From the NCBI RefSeq assembly GCF_019973615.1, contig NZ_AP024238.1, positions 1,302,001 through 1,366,000 of the forward strand: a stretch of DNA of 64,000 nucleotides. Direction: 5' to 3'. The translations under genes were made by a program, and so were the position numbers. The stretch's first letter is position 1. Each line of letters starts with the position of its first letter. The notes beneath the pieces are model-generated. The model searched no databases and was not told where the DNA came from. It was given only the letters and a program-made list of their open reading frames with translations. Of the stretch, positions 37,698-46,798 are shown in pieces. Source of the stretch: Rhodoferax lithotrophicus (GTDB lineage Bacteria; Pseudomonadota; Gammaproteobacteria; Burkholderiales; Burkholderiaceae_C).

Positions 37698-40600
37698 TTA
37701 GTCGTAGCGCTGCGTCCAGATCAAATCAATAGCGCTTTGCTCACCGGTTTGTGCGCGTAAGGTCAGCCGCCTGGACAGGTCGTAAAAAATGGTGAAGACA
37801 CCCATGGTGCCCGCCATGCCGCTTTCATAGGCCACGTAAAAATCATTGCTCAGGCGTTTGCCTAAGGTGACTCCGCTTGCGCTGGCGGTGTCGCCGCTGT
37901 TGCCCCGAAAACTCAACTCATCCAGGCCGAGTGCTTGTGTCAGGCTGGCACTGGGGCCCTGGCCGCTGCCGCCCAGCAGGGCCACGGCGGCTTGCTGCAG
38001 CATGGCTGCTTCACCCCCGCGTCCACTGGCTGAACGACCCAGCACCAGCCAGGCGAGTTTTTCGGCTTCTGGCAGATCAGGCTCGGCATACAAACGCACC
38101 ACCGGTGACAGTGCCGTGCCCTGAACCTGTACCCCGACGCGCTGGCTGAGATTGGGCCGAATGGCCAGAATGTCCAGCGCGGGGTTATCGGCCGGGCCCA
38201 CAAAGCGCAGCACACCCTGCTCAATGTCCAAACGTTGTCCATAGGCTTGGTACGTGCCGCGCACCGTGCGCACACTGCCCACCAGGCTGGGCTTGGCGTT
38301 GCCCATGGCTTGTAATTCCAGCTGGCCGGCCAGGCGGGTGATCAGCCCGCGCCCGCGCATCTGGAAGTTTTTCCCCAAATCCAGCGTGACCTGAATGTCG
38401 GGGCTGAATGTAGGTACAACGGGTTTGGCTGCCGCCGCTGAGGCGCCAGTTTTGCCAAGCGCCGCTTGAGCGGCCTGACTGGCGGATGGCCGCACCACCA
38501 CATCATCACTCAGGGTGGGGGCAGATTCGCTGGGCAGGGTGATCAGTGCCTGGTCTGCGGTGAGCTTGCCACGCAGGCGCAAGCTGGCGTTTTGAAGCTG
38601 AGCGTTCAGCTGGCCGGACACGCTGACAAGCCGGTCTGAACGGCTGCTCACGCGCAAGGCCTGGGCATCGGCTTGCAGTGTGATGTCGATTTGTTGCGCC
38701 AGCTTTGTGCCCGCTTGGGTGGCAGATTTCCACAGCGCCAGACCGGTCACCTTGACCAGCCCGCCCGCAGCCCCCCCGGCACCGTGCAGGGTGAAGTCTT
38801 CCAGGTGAAGCTTTTGCCCCTCCAGGCGTGCCAGCAGGCTGCCTTGCTGGAAATCAATGCCATCAGCCACCGAGCGCACGGCCAGGTTCTGCGCCTGGAT
38901 GGTGCCTGCCCATTGCGGCTGTTGGCGGGTGCCGGTCAGGGTGGCGTTGGCATCCAGCGTGCCACGCATGCGCCAGCCCGGTGGTGCCAATACCGACCAG
39001 GCATCCACCGGTGGCAGTTGCATTTGCACACTGCCGCCCAGCGGTGCGTCTGCTGGCCAGCGCCAGCCGGAGTCAAGGGTTTGCAGCTGGGTACTGAACG
39101 CCAGCAGGGCCTTGCCCGCACGTGTGCTGTCCCAGCGCAAACTGCCTGAGAGTTGATCACCCGCCAGGTTGACATTCAGCCGGGCTTCCTGCATGTGTGC
39201 GGGGAGGGGCTGCTGGTGTTGGGCATCGGTGCTCAGGCGTAAATCGCCGGTGCTGCGCTCCAGCATGGCGCTGAAGTTCAGGCTGCTGGTGTGCTGGGCA
39301 TCCCAGCTGCCAGCCAGCAGGATGTCGCTGGAGAGGCCCAGGTCGGCCATGGTTTTACCACTCAGGGTATCCAGCCAGGCCAGGGGCAGTTGGCTGATTT
39401 GTCCCTGGCTTTGCCATTGTGCTTGGGGTTTGGTTGGGCGTGCCGATGAGGCATGCGCTGGGGTCTGCTGCGCGTTTTGTTGCGACCAGCGCAAATCTTG
39501 CCAGCTCAGCAGGGCTTTGCCAGGCAAGGGGCCGGTGAGCTGGGCGGTGTTGCCACCCACCGTGAGTTTTTGGTTGGCCCCGTTGTCTTGCCAGTCCAGC
39601 GTGATGGCCGGATTGTCCTGGCCTGCCGAGGCGAGTGTCCAGAGCCCTGGGTGGGCACTGTCTTGTACCTGGAACTTGAGCGTGTTCAAGCTGCCTTGCC
39701 AGTGCCCCGCCATGCGTTGACCACCATGGGCCTGGGCTTGCCAGTGAAATTGGCGCTGGCCTATGCCTAACCGGCCTTGGGTGGTGAGCGCCAAGGCGGG
39801 CAGGGTGCCTGCGAGGGTGAGGCTGAGCTCGCGCAACTGGCCGTCTGGCGGTGTTGGGCCGGTGCCGGTTGTTGTGTGATGCCAGTCCAGCTGCGGGGAT
39901 TGCAGGCTGGCATCGATGCTCAGTGTGTGGTCCAACTGCTGCCAGCCGCCTTGCCAGTGGGCCTGAAGCTTGGCATTGCCTTGTAAGCGCAGGCCTTGCA
40001 AAGCCGTAGACGCAGGGAGCCAGTGCCTGAGCCAGTCAGAGGCCAATGTGGCATCTGCCATGTTCAGGGTCAGGTTACCTTCACCACTGCGGCTGGCCAT
40101 CTGGCCATTCAGCGTGCCTTGTACGCCGGGCAGGGCCAGGTTCAGCTGGCTTTGCCCAGACTGGGTGCGTGTGTTGTAGCTCAATTGGCCGCTCAGTTGG
40201 GCCTCTTCGGCCGCCATGTGCAGGCTGTTCAGGGTCAGTGTGCCAGCCGCCCACTGGCCTTGGGTTTGCAGGTTTTGCAGCCGCACGGCGGGCCAAGGGC
40301 CCTGTTGTGTCTGGAGTCGGGTGTTGGTGGCCGGCTGGGTGGCGGCCTGAAGCTGGGCCGTGAAGTCCAGGGAGTTGCCGGAGGATTGGGCTTGCAGCGT
40401 GCCATTCAGGGGGCTGCTGGCCAGACGGGTGTCCATGGTGGCGGGGTTGATGCCGACCAAGCTGGCGTGGCCCGACCAGCGCCCGGTATCGAAACTGCCC
40501 GCGCCAGTGATGCTGCCGCCAGCCGCATTGGCACGCAGCGATGTCAGTGCCCACTGGTTGTGCTGGTAGCTCAGTTCGGCCTGAAGGGTGTTCAGCGGCA

Positions 40601-41579
40601 GGTGCTGCTGGTTCCACGGTCCTGGCGAGGTGTTGGTCAGCTGAAGCTGGCCTTGCCAGCCCTGTGCCACAGGGTTCACGCTGGCTTGGCCGTTGAGTGC
40701 CGTTTGTGGTGCCTGGGGCCACAGGGCAGCCAGGTTCAGGGCTTGCCACTGGGCATGGGCTTCAAGCAAGGGCTGCTCTTGCCAGGGGGCCAGGCGGGCC
40801 GACAGCTGGGCTTGCATGGCTGGTGCTGTGAACTTGGCCGACGTGGCCTGGGGCTCGGGTGTCAGGCTGGCTTTGAGTGCCAGCAAAGCATCGGATCCGC
40901 TGAGTTGACCGTTGAGCTGGGCGTTGGCGGCAATACGCAGCATCTGGGTACTGGCTGGCACGCTGGTTTGTACCTGTCCATTGAGGTGCAGTGTCAGTGC
41001 CATCGGGGCGGCGGCTTGTAATTCACCATCAAGCTGATAACTTCCAGATGAAATATGCCCCTGGAGCTTGATTAGCTTGTGTGAGATGCTATCAAATTGA
41101 TATTTTCCGCTGAGGGCCGTGGCCTGCAGTACCGTGCGCCCGGTGAGCGACAGTACGGCCACGTTGAAGGGCAGTTCCACACGTATCGGCAGGTGTAAGG
41201 CGGTGAGCGGCGTGCGTGGCTCGGTACCACTGCGGGGGCGCTGGTCATCAATCGTCACGGCGGCCATGCTCAGGTCACTCAGCCGCAGTTCTTTGTGCAG
41301 CAGCGGTGGCAAAGTCCAGGTGATGCGGATGTCTTTGGCCTCAACGCTCAGACCGTTCTGGCTCCAGCGCAGCCAGGCAATCTGCCCGCCATGGCGCAGT
41401 GAGCCCTGTACCCCTTTGACCTGAAGGGTTTGGCCTGCTGGTAGCCAGGAGCCGAGCTGGTTCAGCAGGCTGGCCAGAGAGCTGGTGCTGCTGCTCCATA
41501 GCCACAGCCCGGCGACGAGCGCCAGCAAGGTGACGGCACTGGTGGCCAGCAGTTTCATGCTGAGAGAAAGAGCGCGCAT
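37698..41579 (-). CDS. tamB: Translocation and assembly module protein TamB
   Basis: The product is 1293 residues. An N-terminal inner-membrane anchor (LLATSAVTLLALVAGLWLW) is followed by very long beta-helical, Gln/Leu/Ala-rich repeats spanning the periplasm. The C-terminal TamB/DUF490 domain contains FQMRGRGLITRLAGQLELQ, GSVRTVRGTYQAYGQRLDIEQGVLRFVG, ENPALDI-type PADNPALDILA and AWLVLGRSASG, and ends in a beta-strand. It works with TamA in outer-membrane protein insertion and phospholipid transport. Its ATG overlaps the tamA stop by one base. Confidence 0.95.
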   Translation of the reverse strand: MRALSLSMKLLATSAVTLLALVAGLWLWSSSTSSLASLLNQLGSWLPAGQTLQVKGVQGSLRHGGQIAWLRWSQNGLSVEAKDIRITWTLPPLLHKELRLSDLSMAAVTIDDQRPRSGTEPRTPLTALHLPIRVELPFNVAVLSLTGRTVLQATALSGKYQFDSISHKLIKLQGHISSGSYQLDGELQAAAPMALTLHLNGQVQTSVPASTQMLRIAANAQLNGQLSGSDALLALKASLTPEPQATSAKFTAPAMQAQLSARLAPWQEQPLLEAHAQWQALNLAALWPQAPQTALNGQASVNPVAQGWQGQLQLTNTSPGPWNQQHLPLNTLQAELSYQHNQWALTSLRANAAGGSITGAGSFDTGRWSGHASLVGINPATMDTRLASSPLNGTLQAQSSGNSLDFTAQLQAATQPATNTRLQTQQGPWPAVRLQNLQTQGQWAAGTLTLNSLHMAAEEAQLSGQLSYNTRTQSGQSQLNLALPGVQGTLNGQMASRSGEGNLTLNMADATLASDWLRHWLPASTALQGLRLQGNAKLQAHWQGGWQQLDHTLSIDASLQSPQLDWHHTTTGTGPTPPDGQLRELSLTLAGTLPALALTTQGRLGIGQRQFHWQAQAHGGQRMAGHWQGSLNTLKFQVQDSAHPGLWTLASAGQDNPAITLDWQDNGANQKLTVGGNTAQLTGPLPGKALLSWQDLRWSQQNAQQTPAHASSARPTKPQAQWQSQGQISQLPLAWLDTLSGKTMADLGLSSDILLAGSWDAQHTSSLNFSAMLERSTGDLRLSTDAQHQQPLPAHMQEARLNVNLAGDQLSGSLRWDSTRAGKALLAFSTQLQTLDSGWRWPADAPLGGSVQMQLPPVDAWSVLAPPGWRMRGTLDANATLTGTRQQPQWAGTIQAQNLAVRSVADGIDFQQGSLLARLEGQKLHLEDFTLHGAGGAAGGLVKVTGLALWKSATQAGTKLAQQIDITLQADAQALRVSSRSDRLVSVSGQLNAQLQNASLRLRGKLTADQALITLPSESAPTLSDDVVVRPSASQAAQAALGKTGASAAAAKPVVPTFSPDIQVTLDLGKNFQMRGRGLITRLAGQLELQAMGNAKPSLVGSVRTVRGTYQAYGQRLDIEQGVLRFVGPADNPALDILAIRPNLSQRVGVQVQGTALSPVVRLYAEPDLPEAEKLAWLVLGRSASGRGGEAAMLQQAAVALLGGSGQGPSASLTQALGLDELSFRGNSGDTASASGVTLGKRLSNDFYVAYESGMAGTMGVFTIFYDLSRRLTLRAQTGEQSAIDLIWTQRYD
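41059..41107 (+). repeat. Possible in-gene copy of the two-hairpin element (tamB, antisense)
   Basis: An A/T-rich island inside a G/C-rich gene reads GGAGCTTGATTAGCTTG and GAGATGCTATCAAATTGATA on the plus strand, with the element's block order. It is in frame and codes for FDSISHKLIKL within a beta-helical repeat of TamB. Confidence 0.45.
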
Positions 41580-43396
41580 CAGAAGGTGAAACCCAGGTTC
41601 ATGTGCAGGCGAAAACGCTGCACATCCACACCATACGCCAGGTCAATTTGCAGCGGCCCTACCGGGCTTTTCCAGCGTGCCCCCACGCCCACACCCACCT
41701 TGGTACGAAGTTCCGAGGGTTGGTTGGCCACCGCACCGGCATCCACAAACACGGTGCTTTCCCAATCACTCAACTGGCCCTTGATACGAATGGGCTGCTG
41801 CCATTCGATGCTGCACGTGGTCAGGTAACGGCCGGCGGTGATGCTGCCATCAGCCAACGTGACCCCAATCTCATGCAAGGCATAGCCGCGCACGCTGTTG
41901 TCGCCACCAGCCAAAAACAGTTGGGTGCTGGGCAGGCTGATGTTTTCTTGCGAGACGATGGCCCCCGCCGCCGCGCGCATGGCCAGCCGTGCCGAGCTGG
42001 CGGCGGTGCTGCCGGGTTGGCCCAGCCGCAAAAAACCTTGCCAGCGGGTCAGCCAGCGGGTGTAGGCCTGTGGCTGGTTGCCCAGCGTGGAGCCTCCACC
42101 CAGCTCGGCTCCCCAGCCCCAGCCGCTGGAGGGAAAGGGCAGGCTGTCGTAATACCGCACCGCAAAGGCGTAGTTGGCGCTGATGGACTGGGCCAGCACG
42201 GGCGCGGTGGTGTCGGTGCTGACCGATTCGGCGCGGTCGTATTGCACATAGATGTTGCGGTCGATGCGTTCACTGCTTTGTTTGCGGCCACCGCGCAGCT
42301 GCTGGCTGGTGACATCCAGCGTGCCCAGCAGCTGGTTTTGCACCAGCACAGAAGCGCCCCAGCGCCAGTTGTCGGTATCCGGCGGGGCGGTGAGTTCGGT
42401 GCCGATGGCACTGTTGTTGCGCTCCAGTTGAAGTTTGCTGACGGCGCGCCAGCCGATGCCGGGTACTTTGTGGTGGGTGTGCTCGACAGAAAGGCGCGGC
42501 CCGCTGTCGGTGCTGGCACCTACCCCCAGTACCAGTTTTTGCAGTCGCGCCTCACGCAGTTTGATGCGCACCGTGGCGGCTTCCGGGGCGGTGCTGGTGT
42601 CGATCATGACAAAGACCGAGTCAAAGTAGCCGCTGTCTGACAAACGTTGCTGGGCGGCAACCAGATCCAGTTGACGGTACGGTGTGCCAGGTGTCAGGCG
42701 GGCAAATCGCTGTACCAGTTCGGCATCAAAACGCTGCAAACCTTCAATGGCGAGTGCGCCGGTACGGTAGGCTGCACCGGAGTCCAGTGTGATGTGGAGT
42801 TGCGCCAGGTGTGAGTCGGGGTCGATGTCGGCCAGGGCTTGGCTGATACGTCCCTCAGGGAAGTTTTGCGTGGTGAGCTGGCGCAGGGCTTGCTGTTTGG
42901 CGTTGTCCCAGGCGGTTTGGGTAAAGGGTTCACCCGTGCGCAGTGTCCATTTGTCCTGAATCTGTTCGCGCTGGGGTGCGGCATCCGCCTGCGTGGCAAT
43001 GACTCCGGTGAAATGGATCTGCACTTGTGACACGCGTGTAGGCTCACCCGGGTCAACCTGGATGTGAATCACCGGAGGGGCCTGACCCGACGGATCGTTC
43101 TGGCGCTCAATGTGAATGCTGGGGGAAAAATAGCCCAGTGTGCCCAGCAATTGCCGTGCATCGTCTTTGGCCACATCCTGCAAACGATCCAGTTCTTCGA
43201 CACTCAGGTCAGTGAGCTCGCGGTAGCGTTGCAGCTCCAGGTGGCGGCTGAGGAGTTGTGCCATCTCGGTGGGTGCCTCGATACGGATGTCAAACCCAAC
43301 GGCGGGCGTGGCGGGCTGATCGGTCGCAGCCCAGCTGGCTGGCCAAGTGACAAGCCATAAGCAGAGTAGCCAGAACCGTTTGGTGGGTAAATTCAT
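41579..43396 (-). CDS. tamA: Outer-membrane assembly protein TamA (BamA/Omp85 family)
   Basis: The product is 605 residues from the ATG at 43396, which overlaps the VWA gene's stop (ATGA); codons further upstream lie inside that gene. A signal peptide (FWLLCLWLVTWPASWA) is followed by three POTRA-like domains (VEELDRLQDVAKDDARQLLGTLGYFSPSI; GRISQALADIDPDSHLAQLHITLDSG; GTPYRQLDLVAAQQRLSDSGYFDSV). The barrel (FLAGGDNSVRGYALHEIG, FVDAGAVANQ) ends in GFTF. It is paired with tamB as usual. Confidence 0.95.
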   Translation of the reverse strand: MNLPTKRFWLLCLWLVTWPASWAATDQPATPAVGFDIRIEAPTEMAQLLSRHLELQRYRELTDLSVEELDRLQDVAKDDARQLLGTLGYFSPSIHIERQNDPSGQAPPVIHIQVDPGEPTRVSQVQIHFTGVIATQADAAPQREQIQDKWTLRTGEPFTQTAWDNAKQQALRQLTTQNFPEGRISQALADIDPDSHLAQLHITLDSGAAYRTGALAIEGLQRFDAELVQRFARLTPGTPYRQLDLVAAQQRLSDSGYFDSVFVMIDTSTAPEAATVRIKLREARLQKLVLGVGASTDSGPRLSVEHTHHKVPGIGWRAVSKLQLERNNSAIGTELTAPPDTDNWRWGASVLVQNQLLGTLDVTSQQLRGGRKQSSERIDRNIYVQYDRAESVSTDTTAPVLAQSISANYAFAVRYYDSLPFPSSGWGWGAELGGGSTLGNQPQAYTRWLTRWQGFLRLGQPGSTAASSARLAMRAAAGAIVSQENISLPSTQLFLAGGDNSVRGYALHEIGVTLADGSITAGRYLTTCSIEWQQPIRIKGQLSDWESTVFVDAGAVANQPSELRTKVGVGVGARWKSPVGPLQIDLAYGVDVQRFRLHMNLGFTF

Positions 43397-44607
43397 TTGC
43401 TGAGCAGGCGCATGGCTTCTTCCAGCCCTTTGAGGGTGAGCGGGAACATGTGTTGACTCATTAGCTGCTGCACGATGCTGATGCTCTGGCGGTACTGCCA
43501 CACACCCTGCGGCTCGGGGTTGATCCAGGCAAAGTGCGGGTAGGCGCTGGTGAGTCGCCCGAGCCATTCGGCCCCGGCTTCTTCGTTGCTGTATTCGACG
43601 CTGCCGCCGGGTTGCAGGATTTCATAGGGGCTCATGGTGGCATCACCAATGAAGATCAGCTTGTAGTCCTTGTTGTACTTGCGGATGATGTCCCAGGTGG
43701 GGAATTTCTCGGCGTAGCGGCGACGGTTGTTCTTCCAGACAAAGTCGTACACGCAGTTGTGGAAGTAATAAAACTCCAGGTGCTTGAACTCGGCCTTGGA
43801 TGCGGAAAACAGTTCTTCCACCCGGGCAATGTGCTCGTCCATGGTGCCGCCCACGTCCATCAGCAGCAGCACTTTGACGTTGTTGTGGCGCTCGGGCACC
43901 ATTTTGATGTCCAAGTAACCGGCGTTGGCGGCGGTGGCGCGGATGGTGTCGGGCAGATCCAGTTCTTCCACATGGCCCTCTCGGGCAAACTTTCGCAGGC
44001 GGCGCAGCGCCACCTTGATGTTGCGCGTGCCGAGCTCTTGGGTGTCGTCATAGTCGCGGTAGGCACGCTGCTCCCACACTTTGACGGCACTTTTGTTTTT
44101 ACCAGGGCCACCAATACGCACGCCTTGCGGGTTGTAGCCGCCATGCCCAAAGGGCGATGTGCCACCCGTGCCAATCCATTTGCTGCCGCCTTCGTGGCGC
44201 TCCTTTTGCTCTTCGAGGCGTTTCCTCAAAGTCTCCATCAGCTCGTCCCAGCCCATTTTTTCGATGGCCGCTTTTTCTTCGGGACTTAAGTTGAGTTCGA
44301 GTGTTTTTTTGAGCCAGTCCAGCGGAATGTCCTTGGTGAAATCGGTCACCATCTCCACGCCTTTGAAGTAGGCGGCAAAGGCCCGGTCAAACTTGTCGTA
44401 ATGTTTTTCGTCCTTGACCAGGGTGGCACGGCTCAAAAAGTAAAAGTCGTCGATCTTGTAGCCGCTGCAGGCTGCATCACCGTCACCGGCCTGCGGCGTT
44501 TTGGGGCCGACCACGCCGAGTTTCAAAGCTTCGAGCAGGGTCAGGAATTCCTTGACCGAGACCGGGAGTTTGGCGGCGCGCAGGGTGTAAAAGAAGTCAA
44601 TCAGCAT
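43393..44607 (-). CDS. VWA domain protein (CoxE-like)
   Basis: The product is 404 residues from the ATG at 44607 (MLIDFFYTLRAAKLPVSVKEF); an ATG seven codons earlier is possible. The C-terminal VWA domain has a MIDAS variant (LLMDVGGTMDEHIARVEELF) and ends in FAWINPEPQGVWQYRQSISIVQQLM. The middle region GGTSPFGHGGYNPQGVRIGGPGKNKSAVKVWEQRAYRDYDD is typical. Such proteins usually partner a MoxR-type AAA ATPase in metalloenzyme maturation; none is adjacent here. Confidence 0.9.
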   Translation of the reverse strand: MLIDFFYTLRAAKLPVSVKEFLTLLEALKLGVVGPKTPQAGDGDAACSGYKIDDFYFLSRATLVKDEKHYDKFDRAFAAYFKGVEMVTDFTKDIPLDWLKKTLELNLSPEEKAAIEKMGWDELMETLRKRLEEQKERHEGGSKWIGTGGTSPFGHGGYNPQGVRIGGPGKNKSAVKVWEQRAYRDYDDTQELGTRNIKVALRRLRKFAREGHVEELDLPDTIRATAANAGYLDIKMVPERHNNVKVLLLMDVGGTMDEHIARVEELFSASKAEFKHLEFYYFHNCVYDFVWKNNRRRYAEKFPTWDIIRKYNKDYKLIFIGDATMSPYEILQPGGSVEYSNEEAGAEWLGRLTSAYPHFAWINPEPQGVWQYRQSISIVQQLMSQHMFPLTLKGLEEAMRLLSK

Positions 44608-44740
44608 GGGGAATCCCGTAGGCAACAATAAGAAGAAACAATACGCCAGCAGCTATTTTCGGTGTCCAGTTGACCCACTTGATCCAGCGTGCGAGGGCGA
44701 TACCTTCTGCGTCGGGTGGCTCTAAGTTGTTGGGTTTCAT
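44597..44740 (-). CDS. Putative 47-residue single-span membrane peptide
   Basis: Translated by hand: MKPNNLEPPDAEGIALARW, then IKWVNWTPKI and the hydrophobic run AAGVLFLLIVAYGI, ending PHAD. The ATG overlaps the vapC stop by four bases (ATGA), and the end overlaps the chosen start of the VWA gene. Overlap at both ends and a coherent amphipathic-plus-TM pattern suggest a real coupled gene, but it is very short and I know no homologue. Confidence 0.4.
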   Translation of the reverse strand: MKPNNLEPPDAEGIALARWIKWVNWTPKIAAGVLFLLIVAYGIPHAD

Positions 44741-45156
44741 GGCGTGATCCAGTTCTCCACCCGTAACCCCGCCACCCGCTCAAACTCCCGGGTGTTGTTG
44801 GTCACCAGCACCAGTTTGTGGTGCAAGGCTTCGGCGGCGATCCAGGTGTCGTTGGGGCCAATCGAAGTGGCGGCGGCTTCGAGTTGGGCGCGAAGCTGGG
44901 CATAGGTGTCAGAAACGTGGCTGGTGATGGTGAGTAATTCTGAATGGGCACGAATGGTGTCAATCACCGCCAGCCGCTTGGGTGTGCGGTCACCTTTGTA
45001 GTAGCCGAGCTGCAATTCACCCAGCACGATGGGCGACAGGGTAATGCGCCCCCGCTCCAGCGCTTCAAAGCGTTTGATCAACCCTGCGCTGGAGCGCCGG
45101 ATCAGTGCGCTCCAGATGTTGGTGTCTAGCAGGTAGCGGTCGGTGGTGCTTGTCAT
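44737..45156 (-). CDS. vapC: VapC-type PIN-domain toxin
   Basis: Predicted ribonuclease toxin of 139 residues from the ATG at 45156, which has GGTGAT upstream; a GTG at 45165 overlapping the vapB stop is the alternative. PIN acidic residues are in YLLDTNIWSAL (Asp), LGELQLGYY (Glu) and GPNDTWIAAEA (Asp), with LVTNNTREFERV following. It is encoded immediately after its antitoxin, so co-expression and autoregulation by the VapBC complex are expected. Confidence 0.93.
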   Translation of the reverse strand: MTSTTDRYLLDTNIWSALIRRSSAGLIKRFEALERGRITLSPIVLGELQLGYYKGDRTPKRLAVIDTIRAHSELLTITSHVSDTYAQLRAQLEAAATSIGPNDTWIAAEALHHKLVLVTNNTREFERVAGLRVENWITP

Positions 45157-45161
45157 GGGGA

Positions 45162-45389
45162 TCACCAGGCGTCGACGGGCTCGGCAGGGCCATCGTCAGC
45201 GATGTCTGGCCAGTCTTCCACGATGGGCAGCTTGTCCAAAAAATCTTTCATGGTTTGAGGCGCTTCACGCAACACAATTTCGTCACCCCTGCGCTCGATG
45301 GTGACGCGCTTGCATTTGAGCTGAAACTCCTTGGGCAAACGTACAGCCTGGCTGTTGCCTGACATAAAAACGGCGGCGGTGGTGGTCAT
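45162..45389 (-). CDS. vapB: VapB-type antitoxin (AbrB/SpoVT fold)
   Basis: The product is 75 residues. The swapped-hairpin DNA-binding part reads AAVFMSGNSQAVRLPKEFQLKCKRVTIERRGDEIVLREA, and the C-terminal tail (KDFLDKLPIVEDWPDIADDG) would block VapC. The start is the ATG at 45389 with GGGAG upstream. A palindromic operator lies at 45408-45424. Confidence 0.94.
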   Translation of the reverse strand: MTTTAAVFMSGNSQAVRLPKEFQLKCKRVTIERRGDEIVLREAPQTMKDFLDKLPIVEDWPDIADDGPAEPVDAW

Positions 45390-45407
45390 GGTGCGCTCCC
45401 AAATGCA

Positions 45408-45424
45408 ATATACGTAGTGTATAT
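45408..45424. promoter_or_regulatory. Probable VapBC operator
   Basis: ATATAC-GTAGT-GTATAT is a perfect 6+5+6 palindrome 19 bases before the vapB start. Its form is like known VapB operators. It probably overlaps the promoter. Confidence 0.6.
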
Positions 45425-45476
45425 GGTTAGTCGTGGGCCGTTGATCATAGGTGACTTGCAGGTAGGGATATTTTAT

Positions 45477-45537
45477 AAATAATTAGCCTTTAGTGCTTGT
45501 AGATATTGCGCTGATAGCTATCATAAAAATAGCATAC
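45477..45537 (+). repeat. Two-hairpin interspersed element, copy H
   Basis: AATTAGCCTTTAGTGCTTG, then ATTGCGCTGATAGCTATCA and AAAATAGCATA. It is unusual in lying between two divergent promoters (vapB and the EF-hand gene) rather than at a gene end. Confidence 0.65.
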
Positions 45538-45634
45538 GTCACCACAGCTTGATGTTCCTCAAGTTTTCCATGTTTTTAAAAATAAAGCCCAAAAAGACCC
45601 TGAATTACCGCCTATTTCTGTCGATGAACGAGTG

Positions 45635-46720
45635 ATGAAGATCACTCAATCCACCGTTGCCCTGCAAAGCCAGCACGCCATTGCGTCGCTGCGTTCCCAG
45701 CAATCCACCTTGCGTGCATGGGTAGGCAACCGACGACCTGACTTTGAGGGCGCGCGGAAGGGGGCCAACCTTGGGGCCAGTGCCTGGGTGTCGCTGTCGA
45801 CGCAGGCCATGGCGCGTACACGTGCTCAGGTGGCATCCGCTGTGGCTGCAGATGTTGACGCGGTTGAGTCCTCCAACGACACCGTGCGCAACGACCCGCG
45901 CCTGCGCCTGCTGATGGACATGGTGGAGGCCATCACAGGTCGACCTGTCAAGGTATTTGACTCGCGTGAACTACAGCTAGCCAACCACATTGAGGCACCT
46001 GCGAGCCTGTCTGTACCAGCGGCATCCGTGGCCAGCACACCTGCCCGCACGCCTGCAGGTTGGGGCGTGGAGCTGGATACCCGTGTTACGCTGGCAGAGT
46101 CCGAAACTACCCAGGTGAGTGCACAGGGTGTGGTGCAAACCGCAGATGGCCAGCAGATCAACTTCACACTGCAACTGGAGATGCATCGCGCATTTGTACA
46201 GACCAGCACGACGGCCTTGCGCGCCGGTGATGTGGTGCGCCAAGACCCGCTGGTGATCAATTTTGACGGAGCTGGTGTTGAGCTTTCCGACACCCCATTC
46301 ACCTTTGACCTGAATGCGGATGGTCAAACTGAAAACATAGCTTTTGTCACTGGTGGCAGCGGCTTTCTGGCGCTGGACAAAAATGCCGATGGCCGCATCA
46401 ACAACGGCACCGAGCTGTTTGGCACGCGCAGCGGTGATGGTTTTGCCGATCTAGCCCAGTACGACCAGGACGGTAACCAGTGGATTGATGAGGGCGATGC
46501 GGTCTACAGCCAGTTGCGTGTCTGGCAGCGGGATGCCAATGGGCATGATCAGCTTCAGTCCCTGGCGCAAAGTGGTGTGGGTGCGCTGTACCTGGGGCGG
46601 GTTGCCAGCCCGTTTTCAGTCAAGACCTCCAGCAATCAGACACTGGGCCAGGTGCGCAGTACCGGGGTGTTTCTGTACGAGTCGGGTCAGACGGGCTCTT
46701 TGCAGCAGGTGGATTTGTAG
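45635..46720 (+). CDS. EF-hand-like calcium-binding protein, unknown function
   Basis: The product is 361 residues from the ATG at 45635; a GTG one codon earlier is possible. The first ~130 residues are helical and variable. The C-terminal part has three acidic loops of calcium-binding type: FDLNADGQTEN, ALDKNADGRINNGTELFG and YDQDGNQWIDEGD, within a beta-rich domain (VINFDGAGVELSDTPFTF). There is no signal peptide. The arrangement recurs in proteobacterial proteins without a known role. A secreted, RTX-like or calcium-sensing role is possible. Confidence 0.8.
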   Translation: MKITQSTVALQSQHAIASLRSQQSTLRAWVGNRRPDFEGARKGANLGASAWVSLSTQAMARTRAQVASAVAADVDAVESSNDTVRNDPRLRLLMDMVEAITGRPVKVFDSRELQLANHIEAPASLSVPAASVASTPARTPAGWGVELDTRVTLAESETTQVSAQGVVQTADGQQINFTLQLEMHRAFVQTSTTALRAGDVVRQDPLVINFDGAGVELSDTPFTFDLNADGQTENIAFVTGGSGFLALDKNADGRINNGTELFGTRSGDGFADLAQYDQDGNQWIDEGDAVYSQLRVWQRDANGHDQLQSLAQSGVGALYLGRVASPFSVKTSSNQTLGQVRSTGVFLYESGQTGSLQQVDL

Positions 46721-46733
46721 TTAAGTTTGCGAT

Positions 46734-46793
46734 AAAAATTGGCCTCTATCCCTTTATTTACAAGCGTAAGAAGCTATTTAATTGATAGTTTCT
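46734..46793 (+). repeat. Two-hairpin interspersed element, copy I
   Basis: AAAAATTGGCCTCTATCCC, then CAAGCGTAAGAAGCTATTTA and GATAG. It lies 13 bases after the EF-hand gene and five before the stop of the opposite small gene. Confidence 0.75.
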
Positions 46794-46798
46794 GGTGT

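Noticed and set aside
39996-41021. 341-codon plus-strand open frame opposite tamB
   Set aside because: Gly/Leu/Gln-rich shadow of TamB beta-helix repeats.
44601-44783. 60-codon minus-strand frame between vapC and the VWA gene
   Set aside because: Arg-rich, no hydrophobic or domain pattern; the 47-codon frame in another phase is more plausible.
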